From an uncultured Pseudanabaenaceae cyanobacterium (GTDB lineage Bacteria; Cyanobacteriota; Cyanobacteriia; PCC-9006; JAAUQQ01), in assembly GCA_938021205.1 (NCBI GenBank), contig CALIGI010000020.1, positions 1-59,771 of the forward strand: DNA of 59,771 nucleotides, read 5' to 3'. Positions 37,501 to 46,055 of the stretch are shown piece after piece. The notes under the pieces were generated by a model that was given only the letters and a program-made list of their open reading frames with translations, was not told the DNA's origin and searched no databases. The translations under genes and the position numbers were made by a program. Each line of letters opens with the position of its first letter. The first letter of the stretch is position 1.

Positions 37501-38283
37501 GTCGCTCAACTGGTTTTGCAACAAATGGGATATGAGGCCGACTTGGCAAATAGCGGAGAAGCCGCAATCGCAGCCCTAAAGCAACAACCTTACGATCTCC
37601 TCTTTCTCGATCTCAATCTTCCTCAACTCAATGGCTATGAGACTTATCAACAAGTTTGCACCCTAGCTCAACAGCCCTGGGTGATTGTCATGAGTGCCGC
37701 AGTCGATCAGGCAAGTCGCGATCGCTGCCACAGCCTGGGTATGAATAACTTTGTCCCCAAACCCATTTCCCGTAAATCATTAACCGTAGCTCTAGCTCAG
37801 TTCTGGCAACAACGCCCTTCCCAAGGCAATCCCTCTAGACTCCCACCCCGCAGCAAATTTCCCCAGCTCATCAGCCAAGCTCCCTCCCTCAAAGTCGAGG
37901 TCTTCCATGAAGTCCGGCAACTCTGTGGCAACCCTGAGCACTTCAAAGACCTTCTCATCACTTACCAAGATGACGCCGCGCTACAACTCCAAGCCATGGC
38001 TAGAGCCCAAGCAGAACACAATGGTCAATCCCTCTTTGAATTACTCCATAGTTTAGGGCCTGCAACGGCCAGCCTTGGGGGAGCACGCCTGGCAGAGTTT
38101 TGTACTTACTTGGAAGACCAACTTCGCCACTATGGCTTTTATCCCTTAGAAACTGGGCAGAAAGGGACAGCAGCCCATGTGGATTGGAGCGCGATCGCAA
38201 CTCACCTAAACGAAATCGAAACGGAATACCATCGCCTCGTCGCGGCAATGGAGTTCCAATCTTGGGAGCTAGGCCCATCCTGA
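34564..38283 (+). CDS. Hybrid sensor histidine kinase (GAF-PAS-PAS-HisKA-HATPase-REC-Hpt-like)
   Basis: About 1239 residues from the ATG at 34564 (the frame opens with a TTG at 34426). Order: a weakly CBS-like N-terminus (about 1-170), a Gln/Pro linker, GAF (about 212-392), PAS/PAC (about 399-519), PAS/PAC (about 529-645), HisKA with LLATVSHEIRTPLSAIL (phospho-His near 681), HATPase with LKNLLSNAIKF, VRDQGLGIS and GGTGLGLNI, a receiver domain (NILLVEDIELNQRVAQ; DLLFLDLNLPQ) and an Hpt-like domain (about 1112-1229). The Hpt keeps His1162 (LLHSLGPATASLGG) but lacks the Lys-Gly that normally follow. Soluble. The output regulator is not in the window. Confidence 0.9.
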   Translation: MQVATSSHWYELNVESCGTILSAETSVGNAIAWLQSNPEGCLWVSRRRENLSADSPSAAFQIKGYVTASQLLAVIATPSQTNPLEQNLGEIAQPSSVLSRPATPSASDRQIALQALAESNALHFLVADDQQQVLGQLSREALQQALINQLLLQVPAPQGMVQPPERPQPSLAQPQAATQEPQHTAVAQVTPTVQPALQTALAQLSQALKALEANDQAQSKLQYRIAFEALLTQISTQFLNLREEEIDPALYEALARTATFTDCDRACIFLYNHDGSEAHCCHEWNRDNLIPFTKPLRSILRHAFPWSLGQMQQQQAIHIPDVEALPIEASPEREAAQQLQARSYVVLPLHFSEQPIGWLAFYAVHRAKTWTSEDLKQLETLSSIIAGVIARQQAEAALLESEARFAQLAENLDQIFFIYQADPYRLLYISPAYEKIWGLSSQALYEEPDHWYSIVHPEDHDRVKLEMERRRSEGISVDLEYRILHPEGHERWVRSRSFPLRDATGRIYRLAGLTEDVSDRHRDEAALARSEAKFSQAFHLNPIPMCITVMGEGRYLEVNDAFCQHSGFTREELLGNTVWDLDMIVDPSQYQAIHEAIISQGRFQTMELHSRDRQGQIRITLSSGIRLDGEGQERVLTIARDITEQRQQETQRQQTEQALRQASQTAESANRAKSDLLATVSHEIRTPLSAILSMSNLLLEEGLPPPQREHMEVLRKGGCELLSMLDEVLDFSRQDALESNQFSLDITSFELANCIDEVLKLFFSQAQAKGLTLQAEISPLVEPTLVSDRQRLKQILKNLLSNAIKFTQAGQITVQISPCSITQTDVLFSVRDQGLGISQTGLDKLFKPFSQADASIAQRYGGTGLGLNICDRMLRRLGGKIWVESGGNIGGNPPEGWAMRQGKPSPDSAETHPGNHFYFNLPQVFSPEVEAATLGRISHASTAQASIATETELSPVTNLELPPASINILLVEDIELNQRVAQLVLQQMGYEADLANSGEAAIAALKQQPYDLLFLDLNLPQLNGYETYQQVCTLAQQPWVIVMSAAVDQASRDRCHSLGMNNFVPKPISRKSLTVALAQFWQQRPSQGNPSRLPPRSKFPQLISQAPSLKVEVFHEVRQLCGNPEHFKDLLITYQDDAALQLQAMARAQAEHNGQSLFELLHSLGPATASLGGARLAEFCTYLEDQLRHYGFYPLETGQKGTAAHVDWSAIATHLNEIETEYHRLVAAMEFQSWELGPS

Positions 38284-38440
38284 ACAGACCTAGCGCCTAG
38301 GACTTCGGGTACAAGTCTCAAAAAATACAACAATCAATCCCCGAGAGACTACGGATTCTGCTCCCTCAACTGGAACAATGGATTGGCTGATGGGAATGAA
38401 ACCATAAAAGGCTACTTTTATTGGGCCTGTGATTCCAGCA

Positions 38441-39388
38441 ATGGATATCCCAGCCCCTTGTAAATCTATGGATACGCCGATGGACTGGTCTCTTTTTGCT
38501 CTGGGAATACCGCTTGAAAATACGCCATTAAATGGCTATGGCACTGCTCCCTTACTGCTAGCGAGTGTTAATTTTACAACCTGGATCCAGGCCATCATCC
38601 TCGGCCTCGTCCAAGGCATTACAGAATTTTTGCCCATTAGCAGTACCGCTCACCTGTTGATCTTTACCGATCTCCTGGACTGGCGCGATACCTGGGATAA
38701 AGCTGCCACCGATGCCATTCAATTCGGCAGCGTTTTAGCCGTAGTGGGCTACTTCCGCAAAGACCTCAAACAAATCTTTATTGGCACCTGGGCAGCCATT
38801 CAAACGAAAGATTGGCAACGGGAAGAGTGGAAAATCTTCCTCGGCATCGCCGTAGGCACCATCCCAGCCCTAGCCGGGGGGCTAGCCCTCAAGCTGCTGG
38901 GCATTGAGCTCGAAAGTAGCTTGATCATCGCTGTGATGTCCATCGTTATGGCGATATTGCTGGGCCTCGCAGAGCAGTATGGCCGCCGTGAGCGAGGCTT
39001 CGACCAACTTAAAATTTCCGATGGCGTCCTCGTCGGTCTTGGCCAAATGCTGGCCCTACTGCCTGGTGCATCTCGCTCCGGCTCCACTTTGACCACGGCA
39101 TTGTTTCTGGGATTAAAGCGTGACACCGCCGCCCGCTTCTCTTTCTTGCTGGGCATTCCCACCCTGAGCATTGCGACCCTCGTTCAAGCAAAAGATGTCT
39201 TAGATAAGGGCGATATGTGGATGCCTTTACTCGTCGGCATTATTTCCACCTTCATTTTTTCCTATCTTTCCATTGCCTGGCTACTCAAATTTCTGCGCCA
39301 ACAAAGCGCCTGGGTCTTTGTTTGGTACCGCCTGGGCTTAGGGGCAGCATTGCTCGCGACAATCTTTGGTGGGCTCCTGAACGCTTAA
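38441..39388 (+). CDS. uppP: Undecaprenyl-diphosphatase UppP
   Basis: Polytopic membrane phosphatase that recycles undecaprenyl pyrophosphate to the carrier phosphate for peptidoglycan and surface glycans. The two signature motifs are present: GLVQGITEFLPISSTAHLLI and LLPGASRSGSTLTTALFLGL. Around eight transmembrane segments. The start is uncertain: a GTG at 38429, ATG at 38441 and ATG at 38468 all precede the first motif by a longer than usual N-terminus. A large hairpin follows the stop. Confidence 0.95.
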   Translation: MDIPAPCKSMDTPMDWSLFALGIPLENTPLNGYGTAPLLLASVNFTTWIQAIILGLVQGITEFLPISSTAHLLIFTDLLDWRDTWDKAATDAIQFGSVLAVVGYFRKDLKQIFIGTWAAIQTKDWQREEWKIFLGIAVGTIPALAGGLALKLLGIELESSLIIAVMSIVMAILLGLAEQYGRRERGFDQLKISDGVLVGLGQMLALLPGASRSGSTLTTALFLGLKRDTAARFSFLLGIPTLSIATLVQAKDVLDKGDMWMPLLVGIISTFIFSYLSIAWLLKFLRQQSAWVFVWYRLGLGAALLATIFGGLLNA

Positions 39389-39427
39389 TCCCACAGCATG
39401 AGTCACCGCTCATCTCACTCAAATACT

Positions 39428-39469
39428 CGAATCCCCCAGGACGTGACCTATCACGACCTGGGGGATTCG
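39428..39469. terminator. Large hairpin after uppP
   Basis: CGAATCCCCCAGG (39428-39440) pairs exactly with CCTGGGGGATTCG (39457-39469), and the intervening CGTG/CACG extends the stem with one mismatch. No T run follows, so it may be a terminator of low U content, an mRNA stabiliser, or a repeat copy. Confidence 0.6.
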
Positions 39470-39533
39470 CATTATGGTGGAGACGGACGCTTGATCTGCC
39501 CCACCAAGACGCGTAACGAGAGACGAGACCGAG

Positions 39534-40943
39534 ATGAGCCGAGCCACCCTCCAACCCGCCCTGATTACTCGGGTCTTACCCGATTCCATTGGGGAAGATA
39601 TTGGCTTTGAAGCGGGCGATCGCATCCTCTCCATCAACGGCGAACAACCCCGAGATTTAATCGACTATCGCTTCCTCTGCGCCGATGAATGGCTAGAGCT
39701 GGAAGTCATCGACGGCAGCGGTGAAACCCACCAGGTCGAAATCGAGAAGGACTACGATGCGGATTTAGGCTTGGAATTCGCCAATGCATTGTTCGATGGC
39801 TTGATCCAATGCAACAACCGCTGCCCCTTTTGCTTTATCGACCAGCAGCCCCCGGGCAAGCGGGAAACCCTTTATCTCAAAGACGACGACTATCGTCTTA
39901 GCTTTCTCTATGGCTCCTATCTGACTCTGACAAACCTAACGGAACCGGAGTGGAATCGCATTGAGCGTTTGCGCCTCTCACCGCTCTACGTCTCCGTCCA
40001 TGCCACGGAGCCTGAGGTGCGCGTTCGTCTACTGAAAAACCTACGGGCCGGAAAAATTCTGGAGCATTTGCGCTGGTTTCAGGCCCGCCAGCTTCAGGTC
40101 CATTGCCAAGTCGTTGTTTGCCCCGAAATCAATGATGGCGAGCATCTGCGCCGCACCCTGACGGACCTCGCTGAACTCCATGCAGGCGATATTCCCACGG
40201 TCATTTCTGCAGCGGTGGTGCCCGTGGGCTTAACCCGCTTTCGCCCTGATGAAGATGAGCTACGGGCCATGACGCTAGAGGATGCCCAGGCCGTGATTGA
40301 CCTGGTGCAGCCCATGCAGGGAGAGTTTCGCGATCGCTTCGGCGGAAATTTTGCCTGGCTCTCCGATGAATGGTTCTTGATTGCGGGTCGAGAGCTGCCT
40401 TCGGCCCAGAACTATGAAGACTATCCCCAGTTGGAAAATGGCGTCGGTTCCATTCGCAGCTTTATTGATGAATTCCAAGCGAAGGCAGCGGAACTACCAG
40501 AGGCGATCGCCCCAGCCCGCAGTTTCACCTGGATTGTGGGCAACGTGGTCGAAAAAGCCTTTGCCCCCATTGCCGCTACCATGAACCAAGTGGAAGGCCT
40601 CAATGTCACGCTTATGGGCCTAGCCAGCGCCTATTGGGGCCAACAGCTCACCGTCACCGGCCTCCTCACCGGCCAAGACCTAATCGATCAGCTCCAAGCC
40701 AAAGCCAAGGCGGGAGAACTGGGAAATGGCATTTTGCTGCCCTCGGTCATGCTCAAGCCCGGCGAACGTCGCTTCCTAGATGACCTCTTAGTCGAAGATG
40801 TCTCCCAAACCCTGGGCATACCGGTTTTTGTCGCAGAAGGCATTGAAGGATTGCTAGCAGCCTGCGTCGAGCAAGCAGAATTGAACCAGCCCAGGGGGAA
40901 TATCCAGGGCTACCTCAGCGAATTACCCAGCTCTCAGCCTTAG
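39534..40943 (+). CDS. PDZ-containing radical SAM / DUF512 protein
   Basis: 469 residues: an N-terminal PDZ-like domain (ALITRVLPDSIGEDIGFEAGDR), a radical SAM iron-sulfur motif (Cys93, Cys97, Cys100 in CNNRCPFC), then a DUF512 C-terminal domain. This matches a putative Fe-S oxidoreductase family found in cyanobacteria and some Firmicutes (TIGR03279-like). The reaction is unknown. ATG at 39534 begins MSRATLQPALITRV. It lies 145 bases after uppP on the same strand, with a hairpin between, so co-transcription is unsure. Confidence 0.88.
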   Translation: MSRATLQPALITRVLPDSIGEDIGFEAGDRILSINGEQPRDLIDYRFLCADEWLELEVIDGSGETHQVEIEKDYDADLGLEFANALFDGLIQCNNRCPFCFIDQQPPGKRETLYLKDDDYRLSFLYGSYLTLTNLTEPEWNRIERLRLSPLYVSVHATEPEVRVRLLKNLRAGKILEHLRWFQARQLQVHCQVVVCPEINDGEHLRRTLTDLAELHAGDIPTVISAAVVPVGLTRFRPDEDELRAMTLEDAQAVIDLVQPMQGEFRDRFGGNFAWLSDEWFLIAGRELPSAQNYEDYPQLENGVGSIRSFIDEFQAKAAELPEAIAPARSFTWIVGNVVEKAFAPIAATMNQVEGLNVTLMGLASAYWGQQLTVTGLLTGQDLIDQLQAKAKAGELGNGILLPSVMLKPGERRFLDDLLVEDVSQTLGIPVFVAEGIEGLLAACVEQAELNQPRGNIQGYLSELPSSQP

Positions 40944-41312
40944 AGTCGTAGAAGAGCTGTGGTAATTCAGCTCATCAACTTGTTGATGCCAATGCAATCT
41001 CCTGACTTTAGGCTTGATTTCCCGTAGATTTTGCTGTAACGAAGCAGGTCGGCAGAACGGTCTCCCCTCTGGCATCTAGAAAACGATGTTCGCAAGCTGA
41101 TATCAGATTTTATTAGGAACGATTATTTATCTATTAATAGATGCTCTAAAGGCGTTGCTAGCAGCCAGAATACGCTCCAAAAGCGGATTCCTCATTTGAC
41201 GAATCGCAGTTAAATCGTACAGATTATCGTTACGAGCCTCTGTAAAGTGGGTATGAATTAGAATATTCATTGGCCCAAAACTAATCCTGGCATTCCATCT
41301 ATCGACCTGCAT
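40944..41312. other. Leader of the TolC-family gene
   Basis: 369 bases, AT-rich toward the right. A minus-strand ORF that overlaps the TolC start (41127-41420) is not supported. Presumably contains the TolC-family promoter; I see no clear terminator for the radical SAM gene. Confidence 0.35.
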
Positions 41313-43361
41313 ATGAAAGCTTTTCAATATCTTGCAGCCCTGGGGCTCGGTGCAGCCGTCACCTTGGCAGAAACAGCAGTACCGGTAGCAGTCGCTCAAA
41401 CCAAGCCCGTCGAGAATCAAGCAGCAGTCGAATCGTCAGCTCAGATCACAGCCTCGGCGATCGCGTTAGTGCCTTACCTTGGAAGCCATTCAGACAGCCT
41501 GGCTGTAGGCGGGCACTCTACTACCCCCCAGGTTGCCCAGGTTGATGAAGCCAGAGAAACCGTTGAACAAGTCCTAGAGCAGCCCGTTGTCCCCGTTGAG
41601 ACTGCTGCTCCCAGCCCGACCGCAGCTCCGGAGCCGAGAGTGCCCAGCCTGGATGAGGCTGTGGATAGCGTCGTTCAGCCCGCTGTACCAACCCCTAAAA
41701 CGCCCGACCCCAACTCCCCTCTCCCAGTGGACAGCGAGACCATTGACCCCGTAGAAGCCGAGTTTGAACAGGAGGGAAGTCACCGCAACAACGAGAGTCG
41801 CCCCGACCCATTGCAGCCCGAGCCGCAGGAAGCCGCCCCTGAAGATGGCCTGAACGCTCCGAATGATACGACAACGACCGACGCGACGGCTGAGCCGAAG
41901 CCTGAAATCGTGAACGAAGGCATCGTCTCCGACAGTTCTGCCGCTGCAACAACCCTTCGGGATGAACAGCCCAATCTGTTTCGGCCTGACGAAAGTAGTG
42001 AAGTCTCCATTGAAGCGAATGAAGCGATCAGCCTAGAGATGGCGATTGAGACGGCGCGACAAAACAACCCAGGCATTCGCGTCCGCCAACTCCAGCTAGA
42101 ACAGAGCTTGACTGCCATAGACCAAGCCCGTGCGGCCTATTCACCACAGCTTTCGGTCAATAGCAGCTTGGCGAACAACGGAAGCCTGAGTACAAACAAA
42201 GAACTCTTTCGCGAGCCTGACTTTGACTTGGGCCAGTCCGGTGACAGCAATTCCCAAGATCTAACAGCTTCATTGAGTGGCAATGTCCGTGTTGACTACG
42301 GCATTATTGATCCAGACCGCAAAGCCAATATTCGTGCTGCAGAAATTAGTGCAGAACAGGCCAAACTAGTCCTAGAGCAAGATCTCGCAGCTCTACGCCT
42401 AACCGTAACCCAGTCCTATTATCAGCTCCAGGAAGCTGGCGAGCAGGTCGACATTTCCGAGCAAGCGGTCGTCAGCGCCCAGCGAAGCTTAAAAGATGCC
42501 TTAGCCCTGGAAAAGGCAGGGGTCGGCACTCGTTTTGCAGTACTCCAAGCCGAGGTGCAGCTCGCTAACGAACAGCAAAATCTAGTCAATAACCTTAGTG
42601 CCGAGGAACAATCCCGCCGTCAGTTGGCCCAGGTGTTGAGTACTCCAGAGAAACTCAACCTGACCGCCTCAGACCCCATTGCGGTTGCAGGTAACTGGAA
42701 TATGACCCTGGAGCAAACGATCATCCAGGCTTATACCAATCGCGTCGAGCTAGACAACCAACTCCTCCAGCGAGACCTCAGTGAAGCCCAACGCGAGGTT
42801 GCTCTCTCTAGCAAGCGTCCCAGCCTAAATGCTTTTGCCTTGGTCGGTCCAGGTTTGAGCCTGAGTCTCAACGATACGAATCGAGATGCCGGGACAGATC
42901 TTTCTTCTGGAGTTCTTCAAGGAAACTTAGGTTACCAAGCTGGCTTGAACTTCCAATGGCTTTTTGGAGATGGGGGGGCTAGCAAGGCGGCAGCTCGCCA
43001 ACAATCCTTAAATAAAGTGATCGCCGAGGAAAACTTTGAAGCCGCCCGCAACCAAGTTCGCCTGGAAGTGGAGACTGCGTTCTACGACCTCGCGGCTAAC
43101 CTACGTAACATCGATACCTCCGAAAAGGGGGTTGTCCAAGCTGAAGAAGCCCTGCGCCTTGCTCGCCTGCGGTTCCAGGCCGGTGTGGGTACCCAAAGCG
43201 AAGTTGTGGATGCGGAACGGGATTTAACCACCGCTCGGGGTAATCGCGTCACTGCGGTTCTCGACTACAACCGCGCCTTGGTTCAAATCCAGCGAGCTAT
43301 TGGCGCTCCCCTGGCTGCTCCGGACTTGGAGATTCCTGCCTATGTGGATGGCGAGGGGTAA
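41313..43361 (+). CDS. TolC-family outer-membrane efflux/secretion protein
   Basis: 682 residues, about 220 longer than a minimal TolC protein. A signal peptide (about 1-29) is followed by a long acidic, Pro/Thr/Ala-rich region (about 40-225) that looks disordered, then two OEP repeats of coiled coil and barrel strands starting at ISLEMAIETARQNNPGIRVR (about 235). QLEQSLTAIDQARAAYSPQL and RLRFQAGVGTQSEVVDAERD are typical TolC text. It probably forms the outer-membrane exit duct for a type I secretion or multidrug system; inner-membrane partners are not nearby. Terminated by a strong hairpin. Confidence 0.92.
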   Translation: MKAFQYLAALGLGAAVTLAETAVPVAVAQTKPVENQAAVESSAQITASAIALVPYLGSHSDSLAVGGHSTTPQVAQVDEARETVEQVLEQPVVPVETAAPSPTAAPEPRVPSLDEAVDSVVQPAVPTPKTPDPNSPLPVDSETIDPVEAEFEQEGSHRNNESRPDPLQPEPQEAAPEDGLNAPNDTTTTDATAEPKPEIVNEGIVSDSSAAATTLRDEQPNLFRPDESSEVSIEANEAISLEMAIETARQNNPGIRVRQLQLEQSLTAIDQARAAYSPQLSVNSSLANNGSLSTNKELFREPDFDLGQSGDSNSQDLTASLSGNVRVDYGIIDPDRKANIRAAEISAEQAKLVLEQDLAALRLTVTQSYYQLQEAGEQVDISEQAVVSAQRSLKDALALEKAGVGTRFAVLQAEVQLANEQQNLVNNLSAEEQSRRQLAQVLSTPEKLNLTASDPIAVAGNWNMTLEQTIIQAYTNRVELDNQLLQRDLSEAQREVALSSKRPSLNAFALVGPGLSLSLNDTNRDAGTDLSSGVLQGNLGYQAGLNFQWLFGDGGASKAAARQQSLNKVIAEENFEAARNQVRLEVETAFYDLAANLRNIDTSEKGVVQAEEALRLARLRFQAGVGTQSEVVDAERDLTTARGNRVTAVLDYNRALVQIQRAIGAPLAAPDLEIPAYVDGEG

Positions 43362-43400
43362 GCATTTCGCAATGCCCTTTAAATTTTGCCCATAACGCTT

Positions 43401-43433
43401 AAAGAGGCTTTGCTCCGGCAAAGCCTCTTTTTT
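43401..43433 (+). terminator. Rho-independent terminator of the TolC-family gene
   Basis: Perfect 13-bp stem AAAGAGGCTTTGC / GCAAAGCCTCTTT with a TCCG loop, followed by more T residues. It sits 39 bases past the stop. Confidence 0.92.
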
Positions 43434-43669
43434 GATGAATAGAGCCCTTTCTGAACATCGATACACAATGATTTGATTCCCCTAGAAGTGGGTGCCGCGA
43501 TCGCACGTCCCACCGACACCTCTAGCTCAATCGCAGACATCTCTTCACAGATGAGAGGCGGAAATCAGAGGTGACCTATAGTGAAATTTGGAAATCTTGC
43601 TGCCCTGGTCAATTCCCATGCAGTACTCCATTCCACACCTTTAAAACGCCTTTACTCCCTTCCAATGCC

Positions 43670-45154
43670 ATGAAAACCAGCGACTTTCGCGGTTTACCTC
43701 CGGATGAACAGGAGCCAACTTTACCCCCAGCCGAAATGCCCAAAATTGGCATCCTCACGATGCTACGCCTGGGCACCTTCAATATGGGCCTGGGTATCCT
43801 GTCCTTGCTCACCCTGGGTCTGCTTAACCGGATCATGATCGATGAAATGCGCGTCCCGGCCTTCGCCGCCATCGGGGCGATCGCCATCCACCAATTCATG
43901 GCACCGGCCAGGGTTTGGCTGGGTCAGCTCACAGACTCAAAGCCCCTCCTGGGCCACCACCGCACCAGCTACATCTGGCTGGGCATTGGCACGATGTCCC
44001 TGATGCTATTCACCGCCGTTCAGGTGATGTGGCAACTGGGAGCCACTATTGCAGAGTCGGGCTGGGGTCCCCAGGCTTATCCCTGGCTAGCCCTGTTCGC
44101 CGCCATTTTTGTGGTCTATGGCTTTGGCCTGTGCGCCACCTCCACGCCGTTTACCGCCCTGCTGGTGGATGTCTCGGATGAAAAGACCCGCTCCCAAGTG
44201 GTGGGCGTTGGTTGGTCCATGTTGCTCGTGGGCATCATCATGGGCGCAGTGCTGACCAAGAACGTCCTGGCATCCCTGGCCGATGTTCCGTCCTTCCTGG
44301 AGCTGCAAGCCTCGGTCAATCAGCTCTTTCTCATCGCCCTGGCGGTGGTTTGCGGCCTGACCATGTTCAGCACCTTTGGCGTGGAGAAGAAATATTCCCA
44401 GCTCCGCCAGCGCTCCGCTGCTCGTGATCGCGAAGACAGCATCAGCCTGGGCCAAGCGATCAAAGTCCTCACCGCCAGCCGCCAAACCGGTATCTTCTTT
44501 GTCTTCCTATTGGTCCTAAGCCTGAGCCTGTTTCTCCAGGACGGTGTGTTAGAGCCCTACGGCGGCGAGGTGTTTGGCATGAGTATCTCCGAAACCACTG
44601 GCCTCAATGTCTTTTTCGGTATGGGCACCCTGGTCGGCATCATCACCACGGGCTTTGTACTCGTCCCCAAGCTCGGCAAGAAGCGGGCGGTCAAGCTGGG
44701 CTGCACTGGAGCTGCGGTTGGTCTCTTGCTCATTGCAGCCTCGGGGCTCACCGCAGATCCTAAAGCCCTCCAGGGAGCCCTTTCATTGTTTGGGATTTTC
44801 TCGGGCATTTTGACCACGGGTTCCATCGTGTTAATGCTCGACCTCACCGCCGCTGAAACCGCCGGGACGTTCATTGGAGCCTGGGGTCTAGCCCAGGCCA
44901 TTGCTCGCGGTTCCGCTCAGATCCTCGGCGGAGCATTGCTCTCCCTTGGCAAAGTGGCCTCGGGCATTCCTGCTGCAAGCGAAGGAGTCGAGATTGCAGG
45001 CAGCAGTTTACTGCCCGCCTATAGCTTGGTGTTTATCACCCAAGCTGTGGGGATGATGGCCGCGATCGCCCTCATTGGCCGCATCAACGTGCGTGAATTT
45101 CAGCTCAGCGCCAAAGAAGCGATCACCGCTGCCCTTGAAAGCGACCTGGATTAG
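43670..45154 (+). CDS. BCD/PUCC-family major facilitator transporter
   Basis: About 494 residues and 12 predicted transmembrane helices. The text (MLRLGTFNMGLGILSLLTLG; LLNRIMIDEMRVPAFAAIGA; QLTDSKPLLGHHRTSYIWLG) matches the bacteriochlorophyll-delivery (BCD, PucC/LhaA) branch of the major facilitator superfamily. In purple bacteria these act in light-harvesting assembly; in cyanobacteria a chlorophyll-related role is inferred only. The ATG at 43670 (MKTSDFRGLPPDEQ) is preferred over an upstream in-frame start at 43571. It ends 34 bases before the next gene, suggesting an operon. Confidence 0.88.
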   Translation: MKTSDFRGLPPDEQEPTLPPAEMPKIGILTMLRLGTFNMGLGILSLLTLGLLNRIMIDEMRVPAFAAIGAIAIHQFMAPARVWLGQLTDSKPLLGHHRTSYIWLGIGTMSLMLFTAVQVMWQLGATIAESGWGPQAYPWLALFAAIFVVYGFGLCATSTPFTALLVDVSDEKTRSQVVGVGWSMLLVGIIMGAVLTKNVLASLADVPSFLELQASVNQLFLIALAVVCGLTMFSTFGVEKKYSQLRQRSAARDREDSISLGQAIKVLTASRQTGIFFVFLLVLSLSLFLQDGVLEPYGGEVFGMSISETTGLNVFFGMGTLVGIITTGFVLVPKLGKKRAVKLGCTGAAVGLLLIAASGLTADPKALQGALSLFGIFSGILTTGSIVLMLDLTAAETAGTFIGAWGLAQAIARGSAQILGGALLSLGKVASGIPAASEGVEIAGSSLLPAYSLVFITQAVGMMAAIALIGRINVREFQLSAKEAITAALESDLD

Positions 45155-45188
45155 CCCTGACACTCCCTCCCTAAAGAATGCAGAACGC

Positions 45189-46055
45189 ATGACTCTCCCC
45201 ACAGACTTTTGGCAAGATATCCTCGCCGCCGCCAAAGCCGCCGCCGCCCCTGTGGCAAAACGCCAACGCCAGGATTTTCGTCAAGTTCAAGCCCGCACTA
45301 AAGGTGACGGTAGCTTGGTAACTCAAACCGATGAATGGAGCGATCGCCAACTTCGAGACGCCTTGCAAAAAGCTTTCCCCGACCACGGTCTCCTCAGCGA
45401 AGAAACCAGCCACACCCTCCCCGACAGCGACTGGTGCTGGGTGATTGACCCCCTAGACGGCACGACCAACTTTGCCCGAGGTATTCCCCTCTGGGGCATC
45501 TCCCTCGGTCTACTTTACAAAGGCGTTCCCGTCTTCGGTTACGTCGAGATGCCCCCCCTGCGCCAAGCCTTCTATGGCTACTGGCCTGGCGAGGCAACGG
45601 AGCTGGCAACCTGTCCATCCACCGCCCACTGGACCGATTTGCTAGAGGACAATGGGCAGGCCGAAGAAATTCACAGCAACGACGCAGCCCTTAGCCCTAG
45701 CCATTGTTTCAGCTTCTGCACCCGCAGCATCCATGTGCTCAACCATGCTGATCGCCCTGACCAGCCTTTTCCCTGCAAGATCCGAATGCTGGGTGTTGCG
45801 ACTTACAACCTGATCACTGTGGGGCTAGGTAGCACAATGGGCGGTGTAGAAGCCACTCCAAAAATTTGGGATATTGCCGCGACTTGGCCCATTGTTCAAG
45901 CTGCTGGTGCTCAGTGGCATTTCCTCGGCGACAGTCCAACTTTTCCGCTCGTTGTTGATGAGGATTATAAGGCGACGAATTTTCCTTGCTTGGTTGTTGC
46001 TCGTTCAGAACTGACGGAGGTATTTTTGCCCTTTGTGCGATCGCTCAAGGCTTAG
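45189..46055 (+). CDS. Inositol monophosphatase-family phosphatase
   Basis: About 288 residues of the Mg2+-dependent, lithium-sensitive phosphatase family. Metal-binding motifs are present: LLSEETSH (the EE site), VIDPLDGTTNFARG and WDIAATWPIVQAAGA. Substrates in this family include inositol phosphate, histidinol phosphate, 3'-phosphoadenosine phosphate and fructose bisphosphate; this one cannot be assigned further. The ATG at 45189 is the sensible start, since the upstream frame overlaps the transporter gene. Confidence 0.9.
   Translation: MTLPTDFWQDILAAAKAAAAPVAKRQRQDFRQVQARTKGDGSLVTQTDEWSDRQLRDALQKAFPDHGLLSEETSHTLPDSDWCWVIDPLDGTTNFARGIPLWGISLGLLYKGVPVFGYVEMPPLRQAFYGYWPGEATELATCPSTAHWTDLLEDNGQAEEIHSNDAALSPSHCFSFCTRSIHVLNHADRPDQPFPCKIRMLGVATYNLITVGLGSTMGGVEATPKIWDIAATWPIVQAAGAQWHFLGDSPTFPLVVDEDYKATNFPCLVVARSELTEVFLPFVRSLKA

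Noticed and set aside
41127..41420. 97-codon minus-strand ORF over the TolC start
   Set aside because: Overlaps the signal peptide of a clear gene, no ribosome site, no recognisable text.
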